The position numbers were made by a program, and so were the translations under genes. The notes beneath the pieces were generated by a model, which was not told where the DNA came from, did no database searches, and saw nothing but the letters and a program-made list of their open reading frames with translations. Of a stretch of 64,000 nucleotides of DNA, positions 45,455 to 53,333 are shown piece by piece (position 1 is the stretch's first letter; each line of letters begins with the position of its first letter). Source of the stretch: Mesorhizobium sp. B4-1-4 (GTDB taxonomy: Bacteria > Pseudomonadota > Alphaproteobacteria > Rhizobiales > Rhizobiaceae); NCBI RefSeq assembly GCF_006439395.2, contig NZ_CP083950.1, positions 5,135,001 through 5,199,000 of the forward strand. Reading direction: 5' to 3'.

Positions 45455-45561
45455 TCCACTGCACGTAGACGCGACGTTTGCGGTCCGCCGGGATCGATGC
45501 AAGGCATGTCGTTTCCGTCTCCGCCGGCGATGCAAAAGCTCGTATTTTCCATCGACAAGCG

Positions 45562-46689
45562 ATGGAGACTTTCTTGGCCGAGCGGCGATCCCCTTTCTAC
45601 AGCAGCATCGTCGGGCTGGGCGCGACCATGGGCCGTGTCGGCGGCGATTTCATCTCGGCCAAATATTATTCCGGCATTGCCGATGAGCATCTGAACACCC
45701 GCGCCAATGTCGGCGTTCAGGATCTCAGCACCATGGGCAAGATGGACATCAGGGGTCCGGATGCCGAGGCGCTGGTCAACCATGTCATCGTCAACGATGC
45801 CGCGGCGATGAAGCCGGGCAATGTGCGTTACTCCACGGTCTGCCGCGAGGATGGCGGCATCATGGATGACCTCACCGTCTTCCGGTTGGGGCCGGAGCAT
45901 TTCATGCTGGTGACCGGCTCGGTCAACCGACTGAAGATGCTGCCTTGGCTCCAGCATCATGCGCAGGAACGCAGGGTCTATGTCACCGACATCACCGCGG
46001 CGATTGCCTTTCCGACCATCCAGGGTCCGCGCTCGCGCGAACTCCTGAAGGCGCTGGTTTCGGATGCCGATTTGGACGGGCTGAAGCGCTGGGCGTTCAC
46101 CTCCGGGCGCGTAGGCAAGACCAAGGTGCTGATCTCGCGCACCGGCGTGACCGGTGAACTCGGCTTCGAACTGTTCGTGCCGGCCGACGAGGCGGTCTCG
46201 GTCTGGGATGCTCTTATGAAGGCCGGCCGGGACTTTGGCCTCAAACCCTATGGCGTGCTGGCAATGTTCACACTCGGTTTGGAAAAGGCCTATCCGGCGC
46301 ACGGCATCGACATGGATGAGACCCGCACGCCGTTCCATGTCGGCCTCGACCGCTGGATAAAATTCGACAAGGGCGATTTCATCGGCCGAGAAGCGCTGCT
46401 CAAGATCCGCGACAAGGGCCTCGACGAACGCTGGACCGGGCTGGTCATCGACGGCGACAAGCCCGCCGCGACGAACGCCCGAGTGCTGGCCGATGGCGAC
46501 GACGCCGGAATGGTCACCTACAGCGACCACGGCTATTCGCTGGGCAAGGTGCTGGCGACCGCGCATCTGCGGTTGCCCTTCACTTCTGTCGGCACCGAAC
46601 TCAGCATCGGCATCGACGGTAACCCGACCCGTGCGGTGGTGGCGCCGATGCCGTTCTTCGATCCGGAGGGGACAAGGCTGCGGGCTTAG
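45562..46689 (+). CDS. GcvT-family aminomethyltransferase-like protein
   Basis: 375 residues from the ATG at 45562; the frame is open to 45478 but homology begins near 45562. The tetrahydrofolate-binding fold is seen in VGVQDLSTMGKMDIRGPDAE, DGGIMDDLTVFRLGPEHFMLV, TGVTGELGFELFVPADEA and the GLEKAYPAHGIDMDETRTPF motif followed by FIGREALL. Family members demethylate glycine, dimethylglycine, sarcosine or DMSP-like compounds onto folate. The hydantoinase genes upstream make N-methylated amino acids (from N-methylhydantoin) an attractive substrate; that is inference. Confidence 0.85.
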   Translation: METFLAERRSPFYSSIVGLGATMGRVGGDFISAKYYSGIADEHLNTRANVGVQDLSTMGKMDIRGPDAEALVNHVIVNDAAAMKPGNVRYSTVCREDGGIMDDLTVFRLGPEHFMLVTGSVNRLKMLPWLQHHAQERRVYVTDITAAIAFPTIQGPRSRELLKALVSDADLDGLKRWAFTSGRVGKTKVLISRTGVTGELGFELFVPADEAVSVWDALMKAGRDFGLKPYGVLAMFTLGLEKAYPAHGIDMDETRTPFHVGLDRWIKFDKGDFIGREALLKIRDKGLDERWTGLVIDGDKPAATNARVLADGDDAGMVTYSDHGYSLGKVLATAHLRLPFTSVGTELSIGIDGNPTRAVVAPMPFFDPEGTRLRA

Positions 46690-46769
46690 CCCGGAAATCG
46701 TTTTCGGGTTCCCTTCGGGTCCTGACATGGCCGTGGATTAAGCGTCACGGCAAATTACTAGTTGTGGCC

Positions 46770-46896
46770 ACTGATCGGCGCTGCAGCGACTTGTCCCGGC
46801 CGAAGCCGGACTGCTTGACGCCGCCGAGCGGCACGGTGATGTCGGCGCCGCCTTGGCATTGAGATTGGCAGAATACTCGATGGAGAAATGAGGCAC
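46770..46896 (-). pseudogene. Chimeric remnant: hpaF-like start fused to an aldehyde dehydrogenase end
   Basis: On the minus strand a GTG at 46896 opens PHFSIEYSANLNAK, the N-terminus of 5-carboxymethyl-2-hydroxymuconate isomerase (HpaF family). Near 46850 the reading jumps frame to GADITVPLGGVKQSGFGRDKSLQ-type sequence, the C-terminal motif of aldehyde dehydrogenases, which then decays before the usual end. Two different genes have been joined by a deletion that removed most of both. It lies divergent from hpaR across a palindromic operator, as an intact catabolic operon would. Confidence 0.7.
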
Positions 46897-46926
46897 CGCG
46901 TCCCGTTCCCTGAATATTGCGTTGTT

Positions 46927-46946
46927 GTACTTAACGCGTTAATTAC
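46927..46946. promoter_or_regulatory. Candidate HpaR (MarR-family) operator
   Basis: A perfect TTAACGCGTTAA core (46931-46942) is extended to GTA/TAC outer arms, so 18 of 20 positions are symmetric. It lies 30 bases before the GTG of the hpaF-like remnant and 130 bases before the proposed hpaR start. MarR-family proteins bind such palindromes. The rest of the 387-base gap from 46690 to 47076 holds only the remnant at 46770-46896. Confidence 0.65.
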
Positions 46947-47076
46947 ATGTGCCGCCGAAGTCAAGTCTTGCATCGGGCTTGGCACGACGATACGGGATGA
47001 CGGTGATGGGCTTGCGGGCCAGCGCTGCTGGCAAAGCTTGCCGCCGATCGCGAGTCAGCGCTGGAGAGAATTTCAC

Positions 47077-47505
47077 TTGCTGCCGGAAAACACGCGTCGT
47101 TCCCTGCCGATGGCGCTGCTCCATGCCCGCGAAGCGGTGATGGCGCGGTTTCGCCCCATGCTCGCGGCGCATGACGTGACCGAACAGCAATGGCGCGTGC
47201 TGCGCGTGCTGAGCGAAGCCGGCCCGGTCGAGGCGACGGATCTCGCCGACCGCGCCTCGGTGCTGCCGCCCAGCCTGACCCGCATCATCAAGGCGCTCGA
47301 GGGCCGAAACTTCATCACCCGCAACAAGGCGGAAGGCGATGGCCGCCGCGTCATCCTGACCATCGCCCCGGCCGGCGCCGCCCTGATCGACGCCCTGTCA
47401 CCCGAACGCCGCGTCATCTACGACGACATCGAACGGCGGTTCGGGCACGAGCGGCTGGAGCAGCTGCTGGACCTGCTGGAAAGCCTGATCAACGGCGAGA
47501 GCTGA
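47077..47505 (+). CDS. hpaR: MarR-family regulator of homoprotocatechuate degradation
   Basis: 142 residues from TTG at 47077 with GGAGAG nine bases upstream, close to the 148 of E. coli HpaR. MALLHAREAVMARFRPMLAAHDVTEQQWRVLRVL matches the HpaR N-terminal helix pair. The winged helix is DLADRASVLPPSLTRIIKALEGRNFITR and NKAEGDGRRVILTIAPAG. An in-frame ATG at 46888 would overlap the operator and the remnant. It probably repressed a divergent hpa catabolic operon of which only the chimeric remnant is left here. Confidence 0.85.
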   Translation: MLPENTRRSLPMALLHAREAVMARFRPMLAAHDVTEQQWRVLRVLSEAGPVEATDLADRASVLPPSLTRIIKALEGRNFITRNKAEGDGRRVILTIAPAGAALIDALSPERRVIYDDIERRFGHERLEQLLDLLESLINGES

Positions 47506-47572
47506 ACATTCGGGCGGCGCTCGCATTGATGCCTCCTGGCGCCTCGGAAAATGGCGAAAACTTCCGTCGCTT

Positions 47573-47753
47573 CGTCATCCTAGGGCGGAGCAAGGAGCGC
47601 AGCGACGCGGCGCAGACCCTAGGATCCATGCCGCGACTTCCGAACGCCGCTACCGTGCAGAATTCTGCGCCGTTGTACCCTCGACCAAGGTCGCGGCATG
47701 GATCCCAGGGTCTCCGCGACGCCGCTTCGCGGCTGCTCCGCCCAGGGATGACG
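47573..47753. repeat. Palindromic intergenic element, family D, copy 2 (inverted)
   Basis: CGTCATCCTAGGGCGGAGC at the left is mirrored by GCTCCGCCCAGGGATGACG at the right. Internal blocks GGATCCATGCCGCGAC, CAGAATTCTGC and GTCGCGGCATGGATCCCAGG recur, in reverse order, in the copy at 5894-6076. It occupies the 291-base gap between convergent hpaR and hpaC. Confidence 0.85.
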
Positions 47754-47796
47754 AAATTGGGAGGGCTTCGGCCAATGGTGCATCCGCCCGTCAGCC

Positions 47797-48306
47797 TCAC
47801 CCACCAAAACTGCCCAGCCGCGTCGGCTGCGTGTAGTTGCGGTCGACATAGAGCAGCGCCGAGCCGCCGCTGCCGTGCCGCACGTCGATGACGCGGCCGA
47901 TCATGACGTTGTGCGTGCCGACGACATGCACATCCTCGATCTCACAGTCGAAATTGACGATGGCGTCCGACAGTGCGGGTGTGCCCGACGTCAGCGTCTG
48001 CCAGCGTGCCGCCGAATAACGCGCCTCCATGTCCCTGGTCGCGCCGGCGAACTTTCCCGCCAGATGCATGTGGTCATGGGTCAGCACGTTAACGCAGAAG
48101 CGCCGGTTGGCAAGGAACATGGCCGCCTGCGTCGAACGCCCGTTCATGCAGACCAGGAGCGTCGGCGGTTCGTCGGAAACGCTGCACATGGCGGTGGCGG
48201 TGAAGCCGCCGCGTCCGGCCGGCCCGTCGGTGGTGACGATGTTGACCGGCGCGCAGACCCTTGCCATGGCGTCGCGGAAATCGGTCTTCGAAATCTGCGT
48301 GGCCAT
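47797..48306 (-). CDS. hpaC: 4-hydroxyphenylacetate 3-monooxygenase, flavin reductase component
   Basis: This 169-residue NAD(P)H:flavin reductase supplies reduced flavin to HpaB. The flavin reductase-like fold is seen in MARVCAPVNIVTTDGPAGRGGFTATAMCSVSDEPPTLLVC-type sequence from residue 14, with SxSxxPP here as SVSDEPP and the C-terminal GRVIDVRHGSGGSALLYVDRNY. It lies six bases downstream of hpaB on the same strand and ends toward the hpaR gene. Relatives use FAD or FMN; the preference is not visible. Confidence 0.88.
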   Translation of the reverse strand: MATQISKTDFRDAMARVCAPVNIVTTDGPAGRGGFTATAMCSVSDEPPTLLVCMNGRSTQAAMFLANRRFCVNVLTHDHMHLAGKFAGATRDMEARYSAARWQTLTSGTPALSDAIVNFDCEIEDVHVVGTHNVMIGRVIDVRHGSGGSALLYVDRNYTQPTRLGSFGG

Positions 48307-48312
48307 TGGAGT

Positions 48313-49857
48313 TCATCCAGCCGTCGAAGCCAGGGGCGGGAGCCAGGTGTCGGCAGTCCAGCCATTCTCGTCATAGTCGGCCATGCAGGTATCGACGAGT
48401 TCCTCCATCGCCTTCAGCCGGCCGCCGCGTTCGGCGCCCTTCAGCACCTGCAGCCGCACCTCTTCCGGCGCGCCGGCATAGTTGAGTTCGTAGAGCGCGT
48501 GCCGGCCGCCGAACTCGGTGCCGGTCGCGTCCCACAGCAGCTTCATGATCTTGATGCGCTCGACATGGCCCATGTCGTTGGAGCCGCGCACATATTGCGC
48601 CAGGTATCTGTCGATCTCTGGGTTATTGAAGTCACGAACCGACGACGGCAGGTAGATCAGGCCGGAGGCAATCACCCGGCGCACCGTGTCGATGACGCGC
48701 GGATAGGCTTCCGACATGAAGGTGCGGTAGGCCAATGCTGCTTCCAGATTGGGCAGCACGGCGCCGTTCGCCCACGGGATCGGGTTATAGGCCATGGCAT
48801 CGGAAAAGCTCCAGAACATGTGCCTGAGCGCAATCACCTCGCCAAGTGCCGCCTGGTTGCCGCGGAAGGCATCGCCGCCGGTGGCGCGCAGCGCCTTGGC
48901 CAGCAGGCCAGCAAGGAAGTCGAGCTTGACGGCGAAGCGCGTGCAGCCCTGGAAGCAATAGCCATGCATGAAGCCCGATGCCGGGTGGAAGGACAGGATC
49001 TTCTGCGCGTCGCGCAGCACCAGCACGTCCTCCCAGGGGATGAAGACATTGTCTAGCACCAGGATCGCGTCGTTCTCGTCGAAGCGCGACGACAGCGGAT
49101 AGTCGAAGGGCGCTGCCACCGTATTGGCCGTCTGCTCGTAGGAGACGCGGCAGAACATCTTTATCCCCGGCGCGTTCATCGGCACGATGAACATCACCGA
49201 CAGCGACGGATCCTCGGTGACGGTCGCCGAACTCTGCGCCAGGAAATTGTAATGCGTCAGCGCCGAGGACGTCGCCACCACCTTGGCACCGGAAACGAAA
49301 ATGCCGGCATCCGTCTCCTTGGTGATGTGGACGAAGACGTCCTTCACCTGTTCGGCCGGCTTGTGGCGGTCGATGGGAGGATTGACGATGGCGTGGTTCA
49401 TGAACAGCACGGCTTCCTGCGCGCGCTTGTGCCAGGACAGCGCATTGTCCTTGAACGGCCCGTACCAGTCGGCATTGGCGCCGAGCGTGTTCATCAGCGC
49501 CGCCTTGTAATCGGGGGTGCGGCCCATCCAGCCATAGGACATGCGCGACCATTCGGCGATCGCCGTCTGCTGGGCGGCGAGTTCGCCGGAAGGTCTGGCG
49601 ACGCGGAAATATTTGTGCGTGTAGCCGCCTGAGCCGGTGTCGGTGGCCGAGGTCAGCGTGTCGCGCCGTTTGGCGTCATGCAGCGCATCGTAGAGCCGCG
49701 CCAGCGACCGCGCCGAATTGCGCATCGCCGGATGGGCGGTGACGTCGGCGATGCGTTCGCCGTTGATGTAGACCTCGCGTCCGTCGCGCAGGCTTTCCAG
49801 ATATTCCGCCCCGGTAAACGGGCGCGCCCTGTCCGCACGAAAATCTTCTGACCGCAT
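48313..49857 (-). CDS. hpaB: 4-hydroxyphenylacetate 3-monooxygenase, oxygenase component
   Basis: This 514-residue flavin-dependent monooxygenase hydroxylates 4-hydroxyphenylacetate to homoprotocatechuate. The N-terminal part has TGAEYLESLRDGREVYINGERI and DTGSGGYTHKYFRVARPS. The middle has RKP-like NPPIDRHKPAEQVKDVFVHITKETDAG and SALTHYNFLAQ, and DNVFIPWEDVLVLRDA follows. These match the HpaB family in order and length (about 520). Oxidation of phenols other than 4-HPA is also possible. No hpaD/E/G/H/I ring-cleavage genes are in the window. Confidence 0.93.
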   Translation of the reverse strand: MRSEDFRADRARPFTGAEYLESLRDGREVYINGERIADVTAHPAMRNSARSLARLYDALHDAKRRDTLTSATDTGSGGYTHKYFRVARPSGELAAQQTAIAEWSRMSYGWMGRTPDYKAALMNTLGANADWYGPFKDNALSWHKRAQEAVLFMNHAIVNPPIDRHKPAEQVKDVFVHITKETDAGIFVSGAKVVATSSALTHYNFLAQSSATVTEDPSLSVMFIVPMNAPGIKMFCRVSYEQTANTVAAPFDYPLSSRFDENDAILVLDNVFIPWEDVLVLRDAQKILSFHPASGFMHGYCFQGCTRFAVKLDFLAGLLAKALRATGGDAFRGNQAALGEVIALRHMFWSFSDAMAYNPIPWANGAVLPNLEAALAYRTFMSEAYPRVIDTVRRVIASGLIYLPSSVRDFNNPEIDRYLAQYVRGSNDMGHVERIKIMKLLWDATGTEFGGRHALYELNYAGAPEEVRLQVLKGAERGGRLKAMEELVDTCMADYDENGWTADTWLPPLASTAG

Positions 49858-49950
49858 GATGCTCCTCCACTTGATATTGCAACCCTAGCGCCCTGGGCGT
49901 CGATCGGTTATGGACGGAACGGCAAAACCGATTGGACTTTTTCCGGCGTC

Positions 49951-50820
49951 ATGAGCCAGAATTCCATTCCCGATTTCTTCGTCTATGGCGAGCCGGCGCG
50001 GCCGCTCGACGTCGGTTTCCTGCATGTCGAGACGGTACTTGCCCGCGGCAGCATTCATCTTGGCCAGGTCGCGGCGCACAAGCATCCGCAGATGGGTCAG
50101 ATCACCTACTGGACCAGTGGCTCCGGCACCTATCGCATCGAGGACCGCTCCTGGGACTTTTCGGCGCCAGCCGTCAGCTTCGTGCCGAGCAATGTCGTGC
50201 ATGGCTTCTCGATCGGGCCTGGCACCGACGCCATCGTCGTCTCGGTCGCCGACGATGCGCTCGCCGCCCTTGCCGCTCAAAGCCTGCTGCCGCTGGACCG
50301 GCCGGTCTTTACCGACAGTCTGCCGCAACATGCCGCATGGCAAAGACTGGCGGCGGTGCTGGAGATGATCGCCGCCGAATACGCCGAAGCCCAGGCCGGC
50401 AATGACAAGACTTTGCCGGCGCTGATCGCGGTCGCGCTCTCCCATATCGCGCGCCTCGCGCCGGCGACAATTGCCGCTCCACCGTCCTCCGATGCATCAC
50501 TGGCCTTTGGCCTGCGGCGGCTTGTCGATGCGCATTTCCGCGACAACTGGTCGGTCGACCGCTACGTCGTGAGCCTCGCCACGACACCGCATCTCCTCGA
50601 CAAGGCCAGCCGTGCGGTGCTGGGTGCCGGCGTCAAGCGCATCGTCAGCGAGCGGCGGCTGCTGGAGGCCAAGCGGCTGCTGCTGTTCACCGTGCGTACG
50701 GTCGAGGACATCGCCTACGAGATCGGCTTCGACGATCCGGCCTATTTCTCGCGCTTCTTTCGCGAACGGGTAGGCGAGGCGCCCGCCGCCTGGCGCCGGA
50801 GACAGTTGGAAGCGCATTGA
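49951..50820 (+). CDS. hpaA: AraC-family activator, HpaA-like
   Basis: 289 residues. An N-terminal cupin-type sensing domain (VETVLARGSIHLGQVAAHKHPQMGQITYW, then FVPSNVVHGFSIGPGTDAIVV) is followed by two helix-turn-helix motifs ending in DIAYEIGFDDPAYFSRFFRERVGEAPAAWR. This is the domain order of HpaA, the 4-HPA-responsive activator of hpaBC. It is divergent from hpaB across a 93-base gap. No activator site was identified. Confidence 0.88.
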   Translation: MSQNSIPDFFVYGEPARPLDVGFLHVETVLARGSIHLGQVAAHKHPQMGQITYWTSGSGTYRIEDRSWDFSAPAVSFVPSNVVHGFSIGPGTDAIVVSVADDALAALAAQSLLPLDRPVFTDSLPQHAAWQRLAAVLEMIAAEYAEAQAGNDKTLPALIAVALSHIARLAPATIAAPPSSDASLAFGLRRLVDAHFRDNWSVDRYVVSLATTPHLLDKASRAVLGAGVKRIVSERRLLEAKRLLLFTVRTVEDIAYEIGFDDPAYFSRFFRERVGEAPAAWRRRQLEAH

Positions 50821-51036
50821 GTCCGCGCTGGCAGGCGGATACGGGCGCGGGGCCCGCATCCTGTTTCCGGCTAGCGTGCGACGAGAAGCCAAACCCGTGC
50901 GCCGCATTTTTTCCGCGCACGATCAGCACCGGTTCCGCCGTCGAGGCCTCCGCCCATGCCTCGGCGAAAGTGATGGCCGGCGTGCGGTGTAGCGGCCGCG
51001 ACCAGCCGCCAATGAGTGACGGGGGGAGGCGCAGCT

Positions 51037-51663
51037 TCACGAGATCGGGATGAGCTCCGAAACGATGTGGTCGGTTGCCCGGCTGCTTGCGGCAAGCCCC
51101 TCTTTCACGCCCCTGCGGTCGGCTTCCGGGCGATTTTGGCTCATCTTGCGTTTACCCTGCAGGGAGACGATCGGCATGCGGATGCCGACAATGCCGCACA
51201 GTTGGGCATTGATATAGGCTTCCGGTGCGTCGGTCGGCGCCCAGGGTGCCCGGCGGCCGCTTTCATGAAGCGCGGTGAGCCGGGTTACGACATCGCGCAG
51301 CCGCTCGGTATCGCTGAAGAACTCGACGGGTCCGCTGACTTGGACAGCCGTGTAGTTCCAGGTGGGCACGACCTTTCCATGTTCAGCTTTGGATGCATAC
51401 CAGGATGGCGTCACATAAGCGTCCGGACCCATGAAAACGGCCAATCCAAGACCGATGACGGCAGCTTGCCACTGGGGGTTCGCCCGCGCCAGATGCGCAT
51501 AGAGAACGCCTCTTTCTCCCTCGCTCTCGTCAAGAAACATCGGCAGCGGAGTGGCCATGGGACCGTCGGATGTCGCCGTGATGAAGCTTGCCAGGCGACA
51601 TTGCCGCATCATGTCGTAAATCTCGGCCGCGTCGGCCACTGTGAAGGCGGTTGGGGTGTACAT
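51037..51663 (-). CDS. FMN-binding protein of the PaiB family
   Basis: This 208-residue protein begins MYTPTAFTVADAAEIYDMMRQCRLASFIT, followed by ATPLPMFLDESEGERGVLYAHLARANPQW, AYVTPSWYASKAEHGKVVPTWNYTAVQV and a C-terminal helix EKxxKMSQNRPEADRRGV-like tail, the standard PaiB (FMN-binding split barrel) pattern. PaiB was named as a negative regulator of sporulation and protease genes in Bacillus; in proteobacteria it is more likely a flavin enzyme. It is divergent from a MocR-type regulator gene, a common arrangement. Confidence 0.92.
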   Translation of the reverse strand: MYTPTAFTVADAAEIYDMMRQCRLASFITATSDGPMATPLPMFLDESEGERGVLYAHLARANPQWQAAVIGLGLAVFMGPDAYVTPSWYASKAEHGKVVPTWNYTAVQVSGPVEFFSDTERLRDVVTRLTALHESGRRAPWAPTDAPEAYINAQLCGIVGIRMPIVSLQGKRKMSQNRPEADRRGVKEGLAASSRATDHIVSELIPIS

Positions 51664-51736
51664 TTACGCTCCTTGATTTGAACGCATCATTCCACTCAAC
51701 TGGTCCAAAATATGCAGCCAGTTCGGGAGAGTTTCA

Positions 51737-53194
51737 TTGGGCCACTTTGAGCAGCGACCGCGCGGAACGGGCGTCACCCGCCGCATCTATCTCTCCCTGC
51801 GCGAGCAGATCGAATCCGGCATCTACAAGGCCGGAGCGAAGCTTCCGTCCAGCCGCTCGCTGGCCGAGGAGCTTGGCGTGTCGAGGACGACGGTAACCGC
51901 GGCTTTCGATCAGCTGATTTCAGAAGGCTATATCCAGGTCCGGCAGGGTTCGAAAGCCACCGTGGCCTCCACCGGAGGCCCCTCCCGCGTCAGTCGACCC
52001 CAGCTGGAGCCGAAGGCAATCCCTAAGCTTTCCGACTACGCAAGACGTGTCATGGCGTTGCCTTCGCACACCAGTGCCGGGCTGGCGCCATTGAAACACG
52101 ACTTCCGCTATGGCGATATCGCATCGGCGGATTTTCCAAAACTCCTCTGGCGGAGAGCCTTGAACGCAGCCTTTCTGACCTATCGCGAACGCCTGGCTTA
52201 TGAGCATCCCGCGGGCAATCCACGACTCCGCCAAGCCTTGGAAGGCTACCTCTGGCGAGCGCGCGGCATAAGGTGCGAGGCGGTGCGGATCATCATCGTC
52301 AGCGGGTCCCAGCAGGCTCTGGACCTGTGTGCGAGAGTGCTCGTCAATCCGGGAGACAGCGTCGTCGTCGAGAACCCATGCTACGCGATGGCTCGAAACG
52401 TCATGCTCGCCATAGGCGCCAAACCTGTCGAGCTTGCCTGCGACAATGACGGGATGGATACCACGCGGCTTCCCGATCCAGCCCGGATCGCGCTTGCCTA
52501 CGTGACCCCAAGCCATCAGTTCCCGCTGGGAGGTGTTCTGTCGGTCGGCCGCCGCCAGACCTTGATCGAATGGGCCAATCTGGGAAACGCCTACGTCATC
52601 GAGGACGACTATGATGGCGAGTACCGCTATGACGTCAGCCCGATCCCGCCTCTGTATCTGTCAGGTCAGGACAAGGTCGTCTATGTCGGCACCGTGTCCA
52701 AGACGCTGTCTCCGACACTCCGGCTGGGATACATGGTTGTTCCCGGCCCGCTGGTCGAACCCCTCATCCTGTGCAAGCAAATTGCCGACCGCCACAGTTC
52801 GGGGTTCGAGCAGGACGCTCTCGCGACCATGATGGAGACAGGCGCGTATGAGCGCCATGTGCGCAGGATGAGGAGACGCAATGCCGAAAGGCGAACCGCT
52901 TTTCTGACCGCGATGCGGGAAGCATTCGGCAGCGAGATCGAAATCGTCGGAACATCGGCGGGCCTTCACGTCGTGGTCTGGTTCAACAGCCTGCGGTCCG
53001 ATGAGGAGGAGCTTTTCGCTGAGGCGGCCCGGAAAAATGATGTCGGAATTTATCCGGTCTCCCGGCTGTTCGCGGCCAAGGGCGACCCGCGCGCCGGCTT
53101 CATTTTTGGATACGCCTCGATGGCCGTCGAACCGATCAACAAGGGCGTGGCCAAACTGTTCGAGGTTTTCCAGTCGAAGAGGTTCCACGCATGA
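51737..53194 (+). CDS. MocR/PdxR-family regulator (GntR helix-turn-helix fused to PLP aminotransferase fold)
   Basis: 485 residues. The N-terminal winged helix at about 10-80 has YLSLREQIESGIYKAGAKLPSSRSLAEELGVSRTTV. The fold-type I aminotransferase domain has GSQQALDLCARVLVNPGD, ENPCYAMAR, DDYDGEYRYD and GTVSKTLSPTLRLGY with the PLP Lys. Such proteins sense PLP or amino compounds and usually control a divergent gene, here the PaiB-like gene 73 bases away. No MocR-type operator could be named. Confidence 0.93.
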   Translation: MGHFEQRPRGTGVTRRIYLSLREQIESGIYKAGAKLPSSRSLAEELGVSRTTVTAAFDQLISEGYIQVRQGSKATVASTGGPSRVSRPQLEPKAIPKLSDYARRVMALPSHTSAGLAPLKHDFRYGDIASADFPKLLWRRALNAAFLTYRERLAYEHPAGNPRLRQALEGYLWRARGIRCEAVRIIIVSGSQQALDLCARVLVNPGDSVVVENPCYAMARNVMLAIGAKPVELACDNDGMDTTRLPDPARIALAYVTPSHQFPLGGVLSVGRRQTLIEWANLGNAYVIEDDYDGEYRYDVSPIPPLYLSGQDKVVYVGTVSKTLSPTLRLGYMVVPGPLVEPLILCKQIADRHSSGFEQDALATMMETGAYERHVRRMRRRNAERRTAFLTAMREAFGSEIEIVGTSAGLHVVVWFNSLRSDEEELFAEAARKNDVGIYPVSRLFAAKGDPRAGFIFGYASMAVEPINKGVAKLFEVFQSKRFHA

Positions 53195-53333
53195 GGAAAG
53201 GCTTGCGGCCGATCGAAAATGAAATCCGCAACGGCCCCTTGCCGTTCATCCCCATTTTCCTCATGTTCAGAGTGCTTGCAGATGATCGATCGTGGGGGGC
53301 GGCCGGATTCATCGTAATGGGAGGAAGTCGACT

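Noticed and set aside
46888..47076. Longer hpaR starting at ATG 46888
   Set aside because: It would run through the remnant gene and the palindromic operator; homology to HpaR starts only after 47077, where a ribosome site precedes TTG.
50687..51040. 117-residue minus-strand frame beginning GTGA-coupled to the PaiB-like stop
   Set aside because: The junction is suggestive, but the second half is antisense to the hpaA-like gene and no motif is seen; it may be a decayed gene end or chance.
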